Below are positions 1 through 7,816 of a stretch of 64,000 bases of DNA, in pieces (within the stretch, counting starts at the first letter, position 1; each line of letters begins with the position of its first letter). Location of the stretch: NCBI RefSeq assembly GCF_003610255.1, contig NZ_RAPS01000001.1, forward strand, positions 3,658,001-3,722,000. The letters run 5' to 3'. The DNA is from Streptomyces sp. TLI_171. Its GTDB lineage: Bacteria; Actinomycetota; Actinomycetes; Streptomycetales; Streptomycetaceae. Below the pieces are notes generated by a model. It had not been told where the DNA came from. It ran no database searches and saw only the letters and a list, made by a program, of their open reading frames with translations. The position numbers and the translations under genes are program-made.

Positions 1-2
1 GT

Positions 3-35
3 ACCCAGTCTCCGACACTTCGCGCGGGACTGGGT
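3..35. repeat. Inverted repeat upstream of mobC, candidate oriT hairpin
   Basis: Positions 3-12 pair with 26-35 (ACCCAGTCTC against GGGACTGGGT, one G-T wobble), leaving a 13-base loop. It lies just upstream of a MobC-like gene and a relaxase. Origins of transfer of mobilisable elements commonly carry such a hairpin next to mobC, so oriT is a reasonable inference. The repeat is inside an open frame that runs off the left edge of the window, so it may instead be part of a coding sequence. No nick site could be identified. Confidence 0.35.
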
Positions 36-50
36 GCCTCCGCCCCGGGG

Positions 51-716
51 GTGGCGGAGGAGGCCCGGCGCGAGGGCGCGCCAGGCTGGGAGGTCCAGGC
101 CGAGGGCGGCCCGGACCCGGACAAGCTCAACGCGCTGCAGCTCGACGTCCTCACCCCCGCCGATCAGCGCACCGCGCCGACGCTCGCCGCCGACGCGAGC
201 GTGCGCGCGACACGAGACGCGTTCCTGCACGCGAACACCGCCGCCCTCGACGTCCCGAAACTGAACGCCCCCGAAGGCGCTCAACCGATGCCCACCCGCA
301 AGTCCCGGAAGCGCACCGTAAGTCGTCGCGAGAGGCGGGTCGGGCCGGTCAGCTTCGCCGAAGGCGAGTACGCCGAGCTCCTCGACGCCGCCCACCGCCA
401 CGGCTACGGCGGCACGATCTCCGGATACCTCGGGGACATCGCACTCGCGTTCATCCGGGGGGACTTCACCGTCGACCTACCCCTGCACACCGACCGCCTC
501 GCGCTGCAGGAGTTCCGGGCCGAACTCCTGCGGGAGGTCAACGCCATCGGCAACAACGTCAACCAGATGGTCCACGTGCTCCACCGCGACGACCGCCTCG
601 AACCGGACAGCCGCGAGCGCCTGATCCGCTTGGAGCACCTGCTCCTCGACATCGCTGAAGCCCTGCTCATCCCCACCGCCCACCACACCGTTCCCGAAGG
701 AGGCACAGCAGCGTGA
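51..716 (+). CDS. MobC-like plasmid mobilisation relaxosome protein
   Basis: Predicted accessory protein of the relaxosome, helping the downstream relaxase bind and open oriT. The second half carries the MobC signature: a basic segment RKRTVSRRERR (around residues 84-94, counting from the GTG at 51), a short helical region, and the typical run AIGNNVNQMVHVLH near residue 165. MobC proteins are usually 120-160 aa, and an ATG at 288 would give a 142-aa product that begins just before the basic segment. The frame is open to the left window edge, so the 5' end is uncertain. The gene overlaps the relaxase start by 4 bases, indicating translational coupling. Residues 1-79 resemble nothing I know and may not be translated. 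Confidence 0.75.
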   Translation: MAEEARREGAPGWEVQAEGGPDPDKLNALQLDVLTPADQRTAPTLAADASVRATRDAFLHANTAALDVPKLNAPEGAQPMPTRKSRKRTVSRRERRVGPVSFAEGEYAELLDAAHRHGYGGTISGYLGDIALAFIRGDFTVDLPLHTDRLALQEFRAELLREVNAIGNNVNQMVHVLHRDDRLEPDSRERLIRLEHLLLDIAEALLIPTAHHTVPEGGTAA

Positions 717-2455
717 TTCCCTCCATCAAGGCCCCCGGCAACAACACCCGCGGCCTGCTCGCCTACCTCTACGGGCCCGGCCGCCAGGACGAGCACACCG
801 ACCCGCACATCGTCGGCTCCTTCAGCCCGCTCGGCCTGCGCGATCCCGGCCGGGACCCGGGTGCCACCCTCACCCAGCTCGCCCGGATCCTCGACGAGCC
901 GGTGAACCTGCGCAACAGCGGCTTCGGCAAGAAGGCCACCGGCCACGTCTGGCACTGCCCCGTCCGCGCCGCCCCCGGCGACCGCCACCTCTCCGACGCC
1001 GAGTGGGGCGAGATCGCCCGCCGCACCGTCCACGCCGCCGGCATCGCCCCCGACGGCGACCCGCACGGCTGCCGCTGGATCGCCGTACGCCACGCCGACG
1101 ACCACATCCACATCCTCGCCACCACCGTCCGCGAGGATGGCCGCCGCCCCAAGCTCCACGGCAGCGCCAAGCGCGCCCAGGCCGAGGCCCGGAAGATCGA
1201 GCAGGAACTCGGTCTCCACCAGGTCCAGCCCGGCGACCGCACCGGCGAGCGCCGCCCCACCCAGGCCGAGATGCACAAGGCCGACCGGCTCGGCTGGCAG
1301 CAGACCAGCCGCGAGTGGCTCCAGGACCGCATCCGCGACGCCGTCCCCCACGCCGCCAGCGTGGAGGAACTCTTCGCCTACCTAGAGGCCGACGGCGTCG
1401 AGGTCAAGATCCGCCGCCTGCCGTCCGGCGACCTCCAGGGCTACGCGGTCGGCCGCCCCGGCGACACCAACGCCGAGGGCGAGCAGATCTACGTCCCGGG
1501 CGGGAAGATCGCGCCGGACCTGTCCCTGCCCAAGCTCCGCGCCCGCCTCGCCGCATCCGCACCGGAGGAGCACCCCACCGCCCGCCGCAACCGGTCCAGC
1601 AGCAGCTGGCAGCGCACCACCGATGTCCTCGACCGCGTCCACCAGCACCTCGCCGAGGACAGCACCGCCGGTGGCGAAGGGGACGGTGCGCTCGGGCAGG
1701 CGCAGATCACCGCGCTGGGCGACATCATCAACGCCACCGCCCAGACCGCCCCGCAGGAGCTGCGGGCCGAACTGCGAGCCGCCACCCGGGCGTTCGCCCG
1801 CGCCCAACGCTCCCAGGTCCGCGCCGACCACCAGGGCGCCGCCGACCTGCGCCAAGCCGCCCGCGACATCCTCCGCGCAGGCGACGGGCCCGACGGCAAC
1901 GCCCTCACCGTCATGATCGCGGCACTGGTCTGGGCGGCAGTCCTCTCCGGACGCTGGCACCAAGCCCGTGGCCACGCCCAGCAGGCCCACGCTGCCCGGC
2001 AGACCGTCCAGCACCTCCAGGCCGCCTACGACCAGGCCGCCGCCGACCAGCTGGCCGCGCTCGCCCACCGCCGACCCGGACCGGAGATCACCAGCACCCT
2101 CGCCGGAGACGTCCGCTCCGCCGTCCCCGCCCACGCCACCCGCATCCTCACCGAACCGAACTGGCCCGCCCTGGCTACGGTCCTCGCCGACGCCCAGGCC
2201 CTCGGCCACCAGCCCCGACAGCTCCTCCAGGAGGCCGCCGCCCGCCGGGAACTCACCACCGCCCGCCTGCCCGCCAAGGTCCTCCTCGGCCGCATCCAGC
2301 ACACCAGCCGCAACCCCGCACCCAACCCCGCCGCCGAAGCCGCCCGCCGCCGCTCCCCCGCCGCCACCGCCCTCGGCCTGCGGGCCACCCCGCCCACCGA
2401 CCCGACAGCCCCGCCCACCGCACCGGCCGGCACCCCGCCGCGCCGAACCCGCTGA
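713..2455 (+). CDS. Relaxase/mobilisation nuclease
   Basis: Predicted to nick one strand at oriT and stay attached through a tyrosine while the element is transferred. The N-terminal third is a MobA/VirD2-type relaxase domain: candidate catalytic tyrosines Y18 and Y20 lie in LLAYLYG, and the metal-binding motif is H127-A-D-D-H131-I-H133 followed by ILATTV. At 580 aa the length is normal. The C-terminal half is rich in Ala, Gln and Arg with predicted coiled helices and a Pro-rich tail, as is common in actinobacterial relaxases. The GTG start at 713 overlaps the mobC stop (GTGA) and has a GAAGGAGG ribosome site at about 696. No coupling protein or type IV secretion gene is visible, so the element is probably mobilisable rather than self-transmissible, unless those genes lie to the left. 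Confidence 0.9.
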   Translation: MIPSIKAPGNNTRGLLAYLYGPGRQDEHTDPHIVGSFSPLGLRDPGRDPGATLTQLARILDEPVNLRNSGFGKKATGHVWHCPVRAAPGDRHLSDAEWGEIARRTVHAAGIAPDGDPHGCRWIAVRHADDHIHILATTVREDGRRPKLHGSAKRAQAEARKIEQELGLHQVQPGDRTGERRPTQAEMHKADRLGWQQTSREWLQDRIRDAVPHAASVEELFAYLEADGVEVKIRRLPSGDLQGYAVGRPGDTNAEGEQIYVPGGKIAPDLSLPKLRARLAASAPEEHPTARRNRSSSSWQRTTDVLDRVHQHLAEDSTAGGEGDGALGQAQITALGDIINATAQTAPQELRAELRAATRAFARAQRSQVRADHQGAADLRQAARDILRAGDGPDGNALTVMIAALVWAAVLSGRWHQARGHAQQAHAARQTVQHLQAAYDQAAADQLAALAHRRPGPEITSTLAGDVRSAVPAHATRILTEPNWPALATVLADAQALGHQPRQLLQEAAARRELTTARLPAKVLLGRIQHTSRNPAPNPAAEAARRRSPAATALGLRATPPTDPTAPPTAPAGTPPRRTR

Positions 2456-2478
2456 GCCCACCCCGCAAGGAGCCACCC

Positions 2479-3255
2479 CTGAAGATCCACCCGCTCGCCG
2501 ACATGTTCCCGATGCTCGCCGAGGACGAGCTGCACGACCTCGCCGAGGACATCAAGGCCCACGGACTGCTCGAACCGATCGTCCGCGACCCCGACGGCGT
2601 CCTCCTCGACGGCCGCAACCGCCTCGCCGCCTGCGAACGCGCCGACGTCGAAGCCCGCTTCACCACCTACGACGGCACCGACCAGGCCGAGTACATCTGG
2701 CTGTCCAACGTCCGCCGCCGACACATCAACGCAGGCCAGCGCGCCATGATCCAGGCGATGGTCCTTTCACGCTCGGGACACTCCCTGCGCACCCACGCCA
2801 AGCTCCACGACGTCAGCCGCTCCCGCCTCTCCCTCGCCAACACCGTCCTCCAGAGCGCGCCGGACCTCGCCGAACAGGTCCGCGACGGCAAGCTCTCCCT
2901 CGACGCCGCCGCTGGCATCGTGCGCGAGCGCAAGGCCCAGGCTGCCGCCGTCCAGGCCGCGTTCGACCACCTCCGCACCCACGCACCCGACCTGGCCGCC
3001 CGGGTCACCGAAGGCGAACTGGCCCTCGACGCCGCCACCCGCGAACTCGGCCAGCGGCAGGCAGCCGTCCGCCGCGACCAGGAACACCTGACCGCCATCG
3101 CCGAACGGTGGAACGTCCTCCGGGAACTCGCCCGCGAGCCCGACAGCCTCCACACCCTCCAGGTCCTCGACGGCCTCACCACCGACCACCGCGCGCTCGT
3201 CACCCGTCTCATCGCGGGCGAAGCCGAGCTCTGCGCGGCGGAGCAGGCTGCCTGA
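2479..3255 (+). CDS. ParB/RepB-like nuclease-fold DNA-binding protein
   Basis: 258 aa. The first 90 residues match the ParB N-terminal (ParB/Srx) fold: HPLADMFPML, then DIKAHGLLEPIV and LDGRNRLAACE with the GRNR box at residues 45-48. A helix-turn-helix-like region follows (GQRAMIQAM, then LHDVSRSRLSLA), then a long Ala/Arg-rich helical tail. Such orphan ParB-like proteins on mobile elements act in partition, replication control or regulation; the exact role cannot be read here. I place the start at the rare CTG at 2479 because an AAGGAG ribosome site sits 6 bases upstream and the family begins with this KIHPLADMF segment. The next in-frame ATG (2503) has no ribosome site and would cut the fold. 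Confidence 0.7.
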   Translation: MKIHPLADMFPMLAEDELHDLAEDIKAHGLLEPIVRDPDGVLLDGRNRLAACERADVEARFTTYDGTDQAEYIWLSNVRRRHINAGQRAMIQAMVLSRSGHSLRTHAKLHDVSRSRLSLANTVLQSAPDLAEQVRDGKLSLDAAAGIVRERKAQAAAVQAAFDHLRTHAPDLAARVTEGELALDAATRELGQRQAAVRRDQEHLTAIAERWNVLRELAREPDSLHTLQVLDGLTTDHRALVTRLIAGEAELCAAEQAA

Positions 3256-3385
3256 CCCACCCGAGGCCGACCCAACTCACCTTCTGTGATGTCGGTTCGA
3301 TGTCGTCTGCGGCGGCCGGGAACACCACCGGTCGCCGTGACGTCATGTGGTGTCGCTGAACCCGTCACTGGCCGAAGGGCACCAC

Positions 3386-3691
3386 TTGACCAACCCCAGC
3401 CCCGACCACCGCCCCGCCGTCCGCGCCGTCCCCCACCCCGGCGAACTCGACGCCCGCGGCATCCCCATCACCTGCGCCCACTGCCACGCCCGCCGCGACT
3501 GGCTCCTGCTCAACGTCCTCCACCAGGTCTTCGTCCGCTGCCGCTGCGCACACGAGTGGGAGGAACCCGACCTCACCCTCGCCTACTTCGACCTGCACTT
3601 CACCGAACCCGAACACGAGTGGGAGAACTACGACGACGCCATGACGGCACTGGGCTTCGACGGCCTACTCGCCGGCGCCACGTGGAATTAG
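3386..3691 (+). CDS. Small zinc-ribbon-like protein of unknown function
   Basis: 101 aa, starting at TTG 3386 with GAAGGG six bases upstream. Upstream in-frame starts (3345-3347) have no ribosome site. Two Cys pairs, C30-x2-C33 in ITCAHCHARRDW and C52-x-C54 in VRCRCAHEWEE, suggest one zinc site. The remainder is acidic with several Trp, Tyr and Phe residues, ending in a DAMTALGFDGLL segment. I do not recognise the family. It is the last gene of the rightward mobilisation block and is followed at once by a strong hairpin, so it is probably co-transcribed with the ParB-like gene about 130 bases upstream. Confidence 0.6.
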   Translation: MTNPSPDHRPAVRAVPHPGELDARGIPITCAHCHARRDWLLLNVLHQVFVRCRCAHEWEEPDLTLAYFDLHFTEPEHEWENYDDAMTALGFDGLLAGATWN

Positions 3692-3706
3692 TGCCCACAG
3701 GAACGA

Positions 3707-3738
3707 ACAGGGGGACCGACCTCGGCCGGTCCCCCTGT
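3707..3738. terminator. Hairpin terminator between convergent genes
   Basis: A 12-bp perfect stem (ACAGGGGGACCG with CGGTCCCCCTGT) and an 8-base loop lie between two convergent genes. There is no T-tract, which is usual for actinomycete hairpins. It probably works in both directions. Confidence 0.75.
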
Positions 3739-3760
3739 GGTGCAGAGTCGCCCTTCCACA

Positions 3761-4939
3761 TCAGACCTGACTACTGATCAGGCGGAGCACTGGTCGTTCG
3801 TTCCGCACACCCAGCAGTTCGCAGACCCGTTCGGGTTTCCAGGCCAGTTCACGCGCCAGTTTCTCGACGGTGAGCCCGTCCTCCTCCGCCGCGAGTTCGA
3901 ATGCCTGACGCAACAAGGCGGGCTGCTCGCCCGAGAAGCTACCGACGGACTCCGGTGCGAACCCCGGCTGCCCCTCAAGGGCGCGCAATCGCTGATAGGC
4001 ACGGCTGGTCGTCGCGTCAGAAACCAGCCCGAGCTCACGGCAGCGGTAGATCAACGAATGGATGGAGACGCCCCAGGTACGCCTCAACTCGGCCAGTCGA
4101 GCAAGGTCCATACGGCGGGGGAGGAGCGGCAGGATGCTGGCCTGGGGTGTGAGGAACTCGGCTGCGAAGGCATCGGCCTCCTTCTCCTGCCGGCTGTCCC
4201 CGGTGGCATCCCCGTGGAGCACCAGGTGGCCCAGTTCGTGCGCGGCGGTGAAGCGGTGTCGGTAGACGTCATCAGCGCGGTTGGGGGTCAGGACGGCGAG
4301 GGGTCTCGCCGTCCTGGAGGAGAAGGCGTCCACGGTGGTGGCTGACGTGTCAGCCGCTGGCGGTGTGACAACAACGATGCCGTGAGACTCCATGCGCCTC
4401 ACCAGGTGGGTTACTGGGCCGTCTCCCAAGCCCCAGCGGCGTCGCAGTTCGCGCGCTGCCGCCGCGGGCTCTGCCGGGAGCTCTTCGCCGGGATGGACTT
4501 CCCCACCGGCGAATCCAGGGAGGTCCACCACTGGCAGCTGCACTCGCAGTTCCAGGGCGTAGGTCAGTTCCCAGACCTGTTCGGCGAAGGCCAGCGCTCG
4601 TTCACGCTGGGCTTTCGGGGTGCTGCGCAGGCTTCGGAAGTGAGCCATCGAGGCGTCGAGTCGGCTACTCGGGCGCCCGGCCAAGAAGAACGAGAGCGGT
4701 ACGTCCAGGATGCCCGCAAGGCCGGGGACGAGCTCCGGACGGGGCTTCGAGACGCCGGTCTCGTACTGGCCGACGGCGGCTGGTGTGACGCCGAGCCGCT
4801 CGGCGACATCCTTCTTGGTCATCTCGGCCAGTCGGCGGGCTTGGGTGAGCCGGGCTGGGTCGAAACCGTCGCAGACGGCACGCGGGGTGACCCCACGTTC
4901 TTCCAGCCCGGGGATGAGGTCTTGCCTAGTTCGTCGCAT
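3761..4939 (-). CDS. XRE-family regulator fused to ImmA/IrrE metallopeptidase
   Basis: 392 aa. Residues about 28-85 form an XRE helix-turn-helix (KKDVAERLGVTPAAVGQYE, then GVSKPRPE). The C-terminal part is an ImmA/IrrE (COG2856) zinc peptidase with H234-E-L-G-H238 in TAAHELGHLVLH and a third ligand E254 in KEADAFAAEFL. ImmA-type proteases cleave repressors in mobile elements and also act as toxin parts of toxin-antitoxin systems. Here the DNA-binding and protease modules are on one chain. The start overlaps the end of the next upstream gene (4926-5738, same strand) by 14 bases, so the two are one operon. Likely roles are induction of the element or stress control; the substrate is unknown. 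Confidence 0.85.
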   Translation of the reverse strand: MRRTRQDLIPGLEERGVTPRAVCDGFDPARLTQARRLAEMTKKDVAERLGVTPAAVGQYETGVSKPRPELVPGLAGILDVPLSFFLAGRPSSRLDASMAHFRSLRSTPKAQRERALAFAEQVWELTYALELRVQLPVVDLPGFAGGEVHPGEELPAEPAAAARELRRRWGLGDGPVTHLVRRMESHGIVVVTPPAADTSATTVDAFSSRTARPLAVLTPNRADDVYRHRFTAAHELGHLVLHGDATGDSRQEKEADAFAAEFLTPQASILPLLPRRMDLARLAELRRTWGVSIHSLIYRCRELGLVSDATTSRAYQRLRALEGQPGFAPESVGSFSGEQPALLRQAFELAAEEDGLTVEKLARELAWKPERVCELLGVRNERPVLRLISSQV

Positions 4940-5738
4940 CGTTTTCGTTGGTCTGAGGCTCCGCTGGTTCCGCTTCGGTCAGTGGCGTCACGTTGAGCGT
5001 TCGATCGACGTTCGAGCGGGATGCCAGGGTAAGAGTAGGCGTCTCGCCCTGGTCGAAGCTGGTGTGCTCCAGAGTCGGGGGCCCGGACTGGGCGGGGATG
5101 GACGACAACCGCTTCCCGTGGAACGTGACGGACGCAGGAAGCGGCAGTTCCTCCGGCCCGGCGACCCAATCCAACATGTCATCGGCACCGTGGGCGGCGA
5201 TGCCCCAGTGGGCCTCCAGCAGCTCCGAGGAGTTGCAGGCGAAGGGGACCAGGACCAGGCAGGTGTCGGGGGGCACGGTGGTGAGACCGCCCCGCAGCTC
5301 GACGGCCAGCTCCTCGGGCGTTGCGGCGAATTCGAAGTCGAAGGCCCCCTGGATGGATGTTGGAGCCGGGGCGAAGGTGAAGAGTGCCCGGACCATCTCG
5401 GAATGGCTGGGTACTCGCGCGGTCAGGACATCGGAACGGGTCTTCGAGTATAGGAACGGGTAGATCAGGCCGCGTCCAACCAGCATCAGCTCGAAGGGGA
5501 AGCGGTGCGGCTTCACAGGCTTGGCGCCGGGGAGCTCCCTGAGCTCCTCGTAGACCCGCTCGAACTGACCGGCCCAGCGCGCCGATCCGAACGGGTGGTT
5601 CGTTCGGACGTCCGCCTGCTCCTGAACGGCCTGAGCATTGGCCTGCATGTTCCGGAAGGCTTGGCCCAGGCCGGTGCGGACAGCGAGTGCCTGCTTGCCG
5701 AACAGTTCGGTCGTCCAAGGGGAGAGCGGCACGTCCAT
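4926..5738 (-). CDS. Unknown protein co-encoded with XRE-ImmA protease
   Basis: 270 aa, not recognised. No signal peptide or membrane segment is evident. The N-terminus is helical and Gln/Ala-rich, the middle mixed alpha/beta, and the last 40 residues are polar, ending TEAEPAEPQTNENDATN, probably disordered. An AAGGAG ribosome site lies 8 bases before the ATG at 5738. It is the first gene of a two-gene operon with the XRE-ImmA protein (14-base overlap). By context it could be the protease substrate or the partner in an ImmA-based toxin-antitoxin pair; that is inference only. Confidence 0.65.
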   Translation of the reverse strand: MDVPLSPWTTELFGKQALAVRTGLGQAFRNMQANAQAVQEQADVRTNHPFGSARWAGQFERVYEELRELPGAKPVKPHRFPFELMLVGRGLIYPFLYSKTRSDVLTARVPSHSEMVRALFTFAPAPTSIQGAFDFEFAATPEELAVELRGGLTTVPPDTCLVLVPFACNSSELLEAHWGIAAHGADDMLDWVAGPEELPLPASVTFHGKRLSSIPAQSGPPTLEHTSFDQGETPTLTLASRSNVDRTLNVTPLTEAEPAEPQTNENDATN

Positions 5739-5910
5739 GCGTCAGAGCTCCTTGTGGTCAGCACTTTCCATTGAAGCGCATCACAGTCAAGGGGACTTTA
5801 GTTGATGTCGGAGAACTTGCACAAGCACTTCAGTGTCCGAGCGCTGCGGAGCCTGCTTGTTACCTGACAGCTACTCATGGGGCAACGCTGACAAGGGCGC
5901 AAAGAAGCAG

Positions 5911-5950
5911 GCGGGAGCGTGGGCAGCCGACCGGCTGCCCACGCTCCCGC
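5911..5950. terminator. Strong hairpin terminator
   Basis: An 18-bp perfect stem with a 4-base loop (5911-5928 with 5933-5950) lies 20 bases past the stop of the leftward regulator gene that ends at 5971. It also insulates the XRE-ImmA operon, which starts further left. Confidence 0.85.
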
Positions 5951-5970
5951 ATGCCTGTAGAACCTGCTTG

Positions 5971-7317
5971 TCAGGCAGCCATCGCGGGCAGCGCGCGCAG
6001 GCGCTCCCGGAACTCGGCGACGGCGGGCTCGGTGGCGTACGGCTTGAGGTAGCCGTCGAACTTGGTGAGGCGGCTGACGGCGCGCACCGAGTGGACCTGG
6101 GTTTCGAGGAGGCCCAGGCCGCGGTTGGCGGCGTCGAGGGCGCCGTCGAGGTCCTTGCCGGCGAGGCGGGCGGTGGCGAGGCGTCCGGCGCGGACGGCCT
6201 GGTCGCGGGGGACGGCGTGGTCGATGGAGGAGGCGAGGGCGCTGGTGGCGCGGTCGACCTGTCCGGCGCGGAGCATGATCTTGCCCTCGGTGGAGCTGAG
6301 TTGGGCGTCGCCGTACCAGGAGAGCCAGCTCGGGAGCCGGTCGCCGCCGTTCCGGGCCCAGAGGTCGTGGGCGCGGTTGAGGGCGCTGCCGGCCTTCTGG
6401 TGCCGGCCGTCGCGGGACAGGCTCTCGGCGTGGTGGAGTTCGAGGTAGCTGCGGACGCCGGGCTGCATCGTCGCGGGGGTGTTGGCGAGCGCCGTCTCGA
6501 CCTGGGCGACGCGCTCGGCCGGGTTGCCGGCGTCGGAGAGGTGGACGCCCATCTCGGCGAGGAGGAAGGCGCCGAGGGCATCGTCGCCGATGGTCTTGGC
6601 GGCGCGGAGGGCGCCCAGGTAGTACTGCTGGCCGGCCGAGCGCAGGCCGCTGTCGTAGGCCATCCAGCCGGCGATGTAGTTGACCTGGGCGGCCAGCCCG
6701 AGCAGGCGGGCCTCGACGGCTTCGGTGTGGCGGCCCTGCTTGAGCAGGGCGGTGATGATGGCGAGGTCGCCGCGGGCCTGCTCGATGAGGCGGGCACCGC
6801 CCATCTGGGCGTCCAGGGTCTGGAGGGTGGCGACCCGGGCGTCGAGGGTGTCGACCATGGAGTCGGTCACCTGGTCGCCGCTCAGGGCGGAGGCGAAGGC
6901 GGGGGAAGCGGCTGCCCAGCTGGCAGCGACAGCGGCCATGGAGGCCCCAGTGATGGTGAGAAAGCCGCGCCGATCCATATGACCACTCCTGACCAGTTCC
7001 ACCAGTACGTCCACGGTACCGGCCTTTGTCCAGGGCGCCGTGATGCCGGTCACCTCCCAGACGGGGAGCCACCTCGGCCACGGATTGGCAACCAGCGTAA
7101 GGGGGTTGACGCCGAGCAGGTCGGCCAGAACGTACTGCGCGTCCGGCTCGGGCTCTTGGCCCTGCTCCCACTTCCACACCAGCGTCCGGTTGGTCGCCAG
7201 GTGGATCTTCAGCTTGGCGCCGTGGTCGCACATCATGCGTGCGAACTGGATCTTTCCCCAGCCGCGTAACCGCATCAGGTGGGTGAGCGGATGGACCGCC
7301 AGAACGTCTGAGTGCAT
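5971..7317 (-). CDS. XRE-type regulator with TPR-like C-terminus and Tat-like segment
   Basis: 448 aa. Residues about 8-72 form a helix-turn-helix (GKIQFARMMC, then TLVWKWEQGQEPEPDAQYVLADLLGV). Residues 114-145 look like a twin-arginine signal (DRRGFLTITGA, then a hydrophobic Ala-rich run), but they are internal. The remaining 300 residues are helical repeats similar to the TPR region of many Streptomyces regulators. The start is the ATG at 7317, with GGGGG eight bases upstream; the open frame runs further but has no good start. It is transcribed away from the 7.8-14.2 kb gene run, which makes it the natural candidate regulator of that cluster. The family is common in streptomycetes, often next to specialised-metabolism genes. 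Confidence 0.8.
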   Translation of the reverse strand: MHSDVLAVHPLTHLMRLRGWGKIQFARMMCDHGAKLKIHLATNRTLVWKWEQGQEPEPDAQYVLADLLGVNPLTLVANPWPRWLPVWEVTGITAPWTKAGTVDVLVELVRSGHMDRRGFLTITGASMAAVAASWAAASPAFASALSGDQVTDSMVDTLDARVATLQTLDAQMGGARLIEQARGDLAIITALLKQGRHTEAVEARLLGLAAQVNYIAGWMAYDSGLRSAGQQYYLGALRAAKTIGDDALGAFLLAEMGVHLSDAGNPAERVAQVETALANTPATMQPGVRSYLELHHAESLSRDGRHQKAGSALNRAHDLWARNGGDRLPSWLSWYGDAQLSSTEGKIMLRAGQVDRATSALASSIDHAVPRDQAVRAGRLATARLAGKDLDGALDAANRGLGLLETQVHSVRAVSRLTKFDGYLKPYATEPAVAEFRERLRALPAMAA

Positions 7318-7477
7318 CTCAACCCCCAGCGACTCATGACCTGTTGGTGAGCGTACTGCTACCCGCTGTGGCCGGGGCCGCTTCGAGGAGAAACCCCTCA
7401 GAAACGTTCCGGGTTGCCCACCGGCGCGGCGACGCTGTACCGGCCCGCACGGCACCAGTACGAGGAAGGGGAGAGCT

Positions 7478-7687
7478 GTGAACGCAGTTGAGGGACCGTA
7501 CGCGTCCCGAAGGCACCGGGGGGAGCGGCGCGACCCGGTGGGAACGGTACTCACCTTGCTGTGGGGGGTGGGCCACGTCGTGACGATCCTGCTGGTCGGG
7601 ATCGCCGCCGACCACCAGCTGGGCACCGAGCACCCGGGTGCGGCGCCGCCCGTGCGCGTTCTTCCTGACCGCGGTCCGGCTGCCTGA
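7478..7687 (+). CDS. Possible small membrane protein at head of the gene cluster
   Basis: 69 aa from a GTG preceded by AGGAAGGGGAGAG, a strong ribosome site. One hydrophobic helix (VGTVLTLLWGVGHVVTILLVGIAA, residues about 21-44) is flanked by a basic N-terminus. The C-terminus is Pro-rich and unremarkable. It sits in the divergent promoter region, 130 bases before the oxygenase gene. Function unknown; it could be a leader ORF. The good ribosome site is the main support. Confidence 0.4.
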   Translation: MNAVEGPYASRRHRGERRDPVGTVLTLLWGVGHVVTILLVGIAADHQLGTEHPGAAPPVRVLPDRGPAA

Positions 7688-7816
7688 GCGCGAGCCCGCA
7701 CCACTGCTGCGGTCCGACCACGTGGACGGCGGGCGGCTCCGAGCGGCAGGCCCGCCTGGACTGCCCCGTCCACCTGCACACCGGCTCCACCGCGGGCCGG
7801 CAACGGGAGGGAACCG

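Noticed and set aside
404..1351. Minus-strand open frames across mobC and relaxase
   Set aside because: Gly/Ala/Val-rich shadows of genes with clear motifs on the plus strand.
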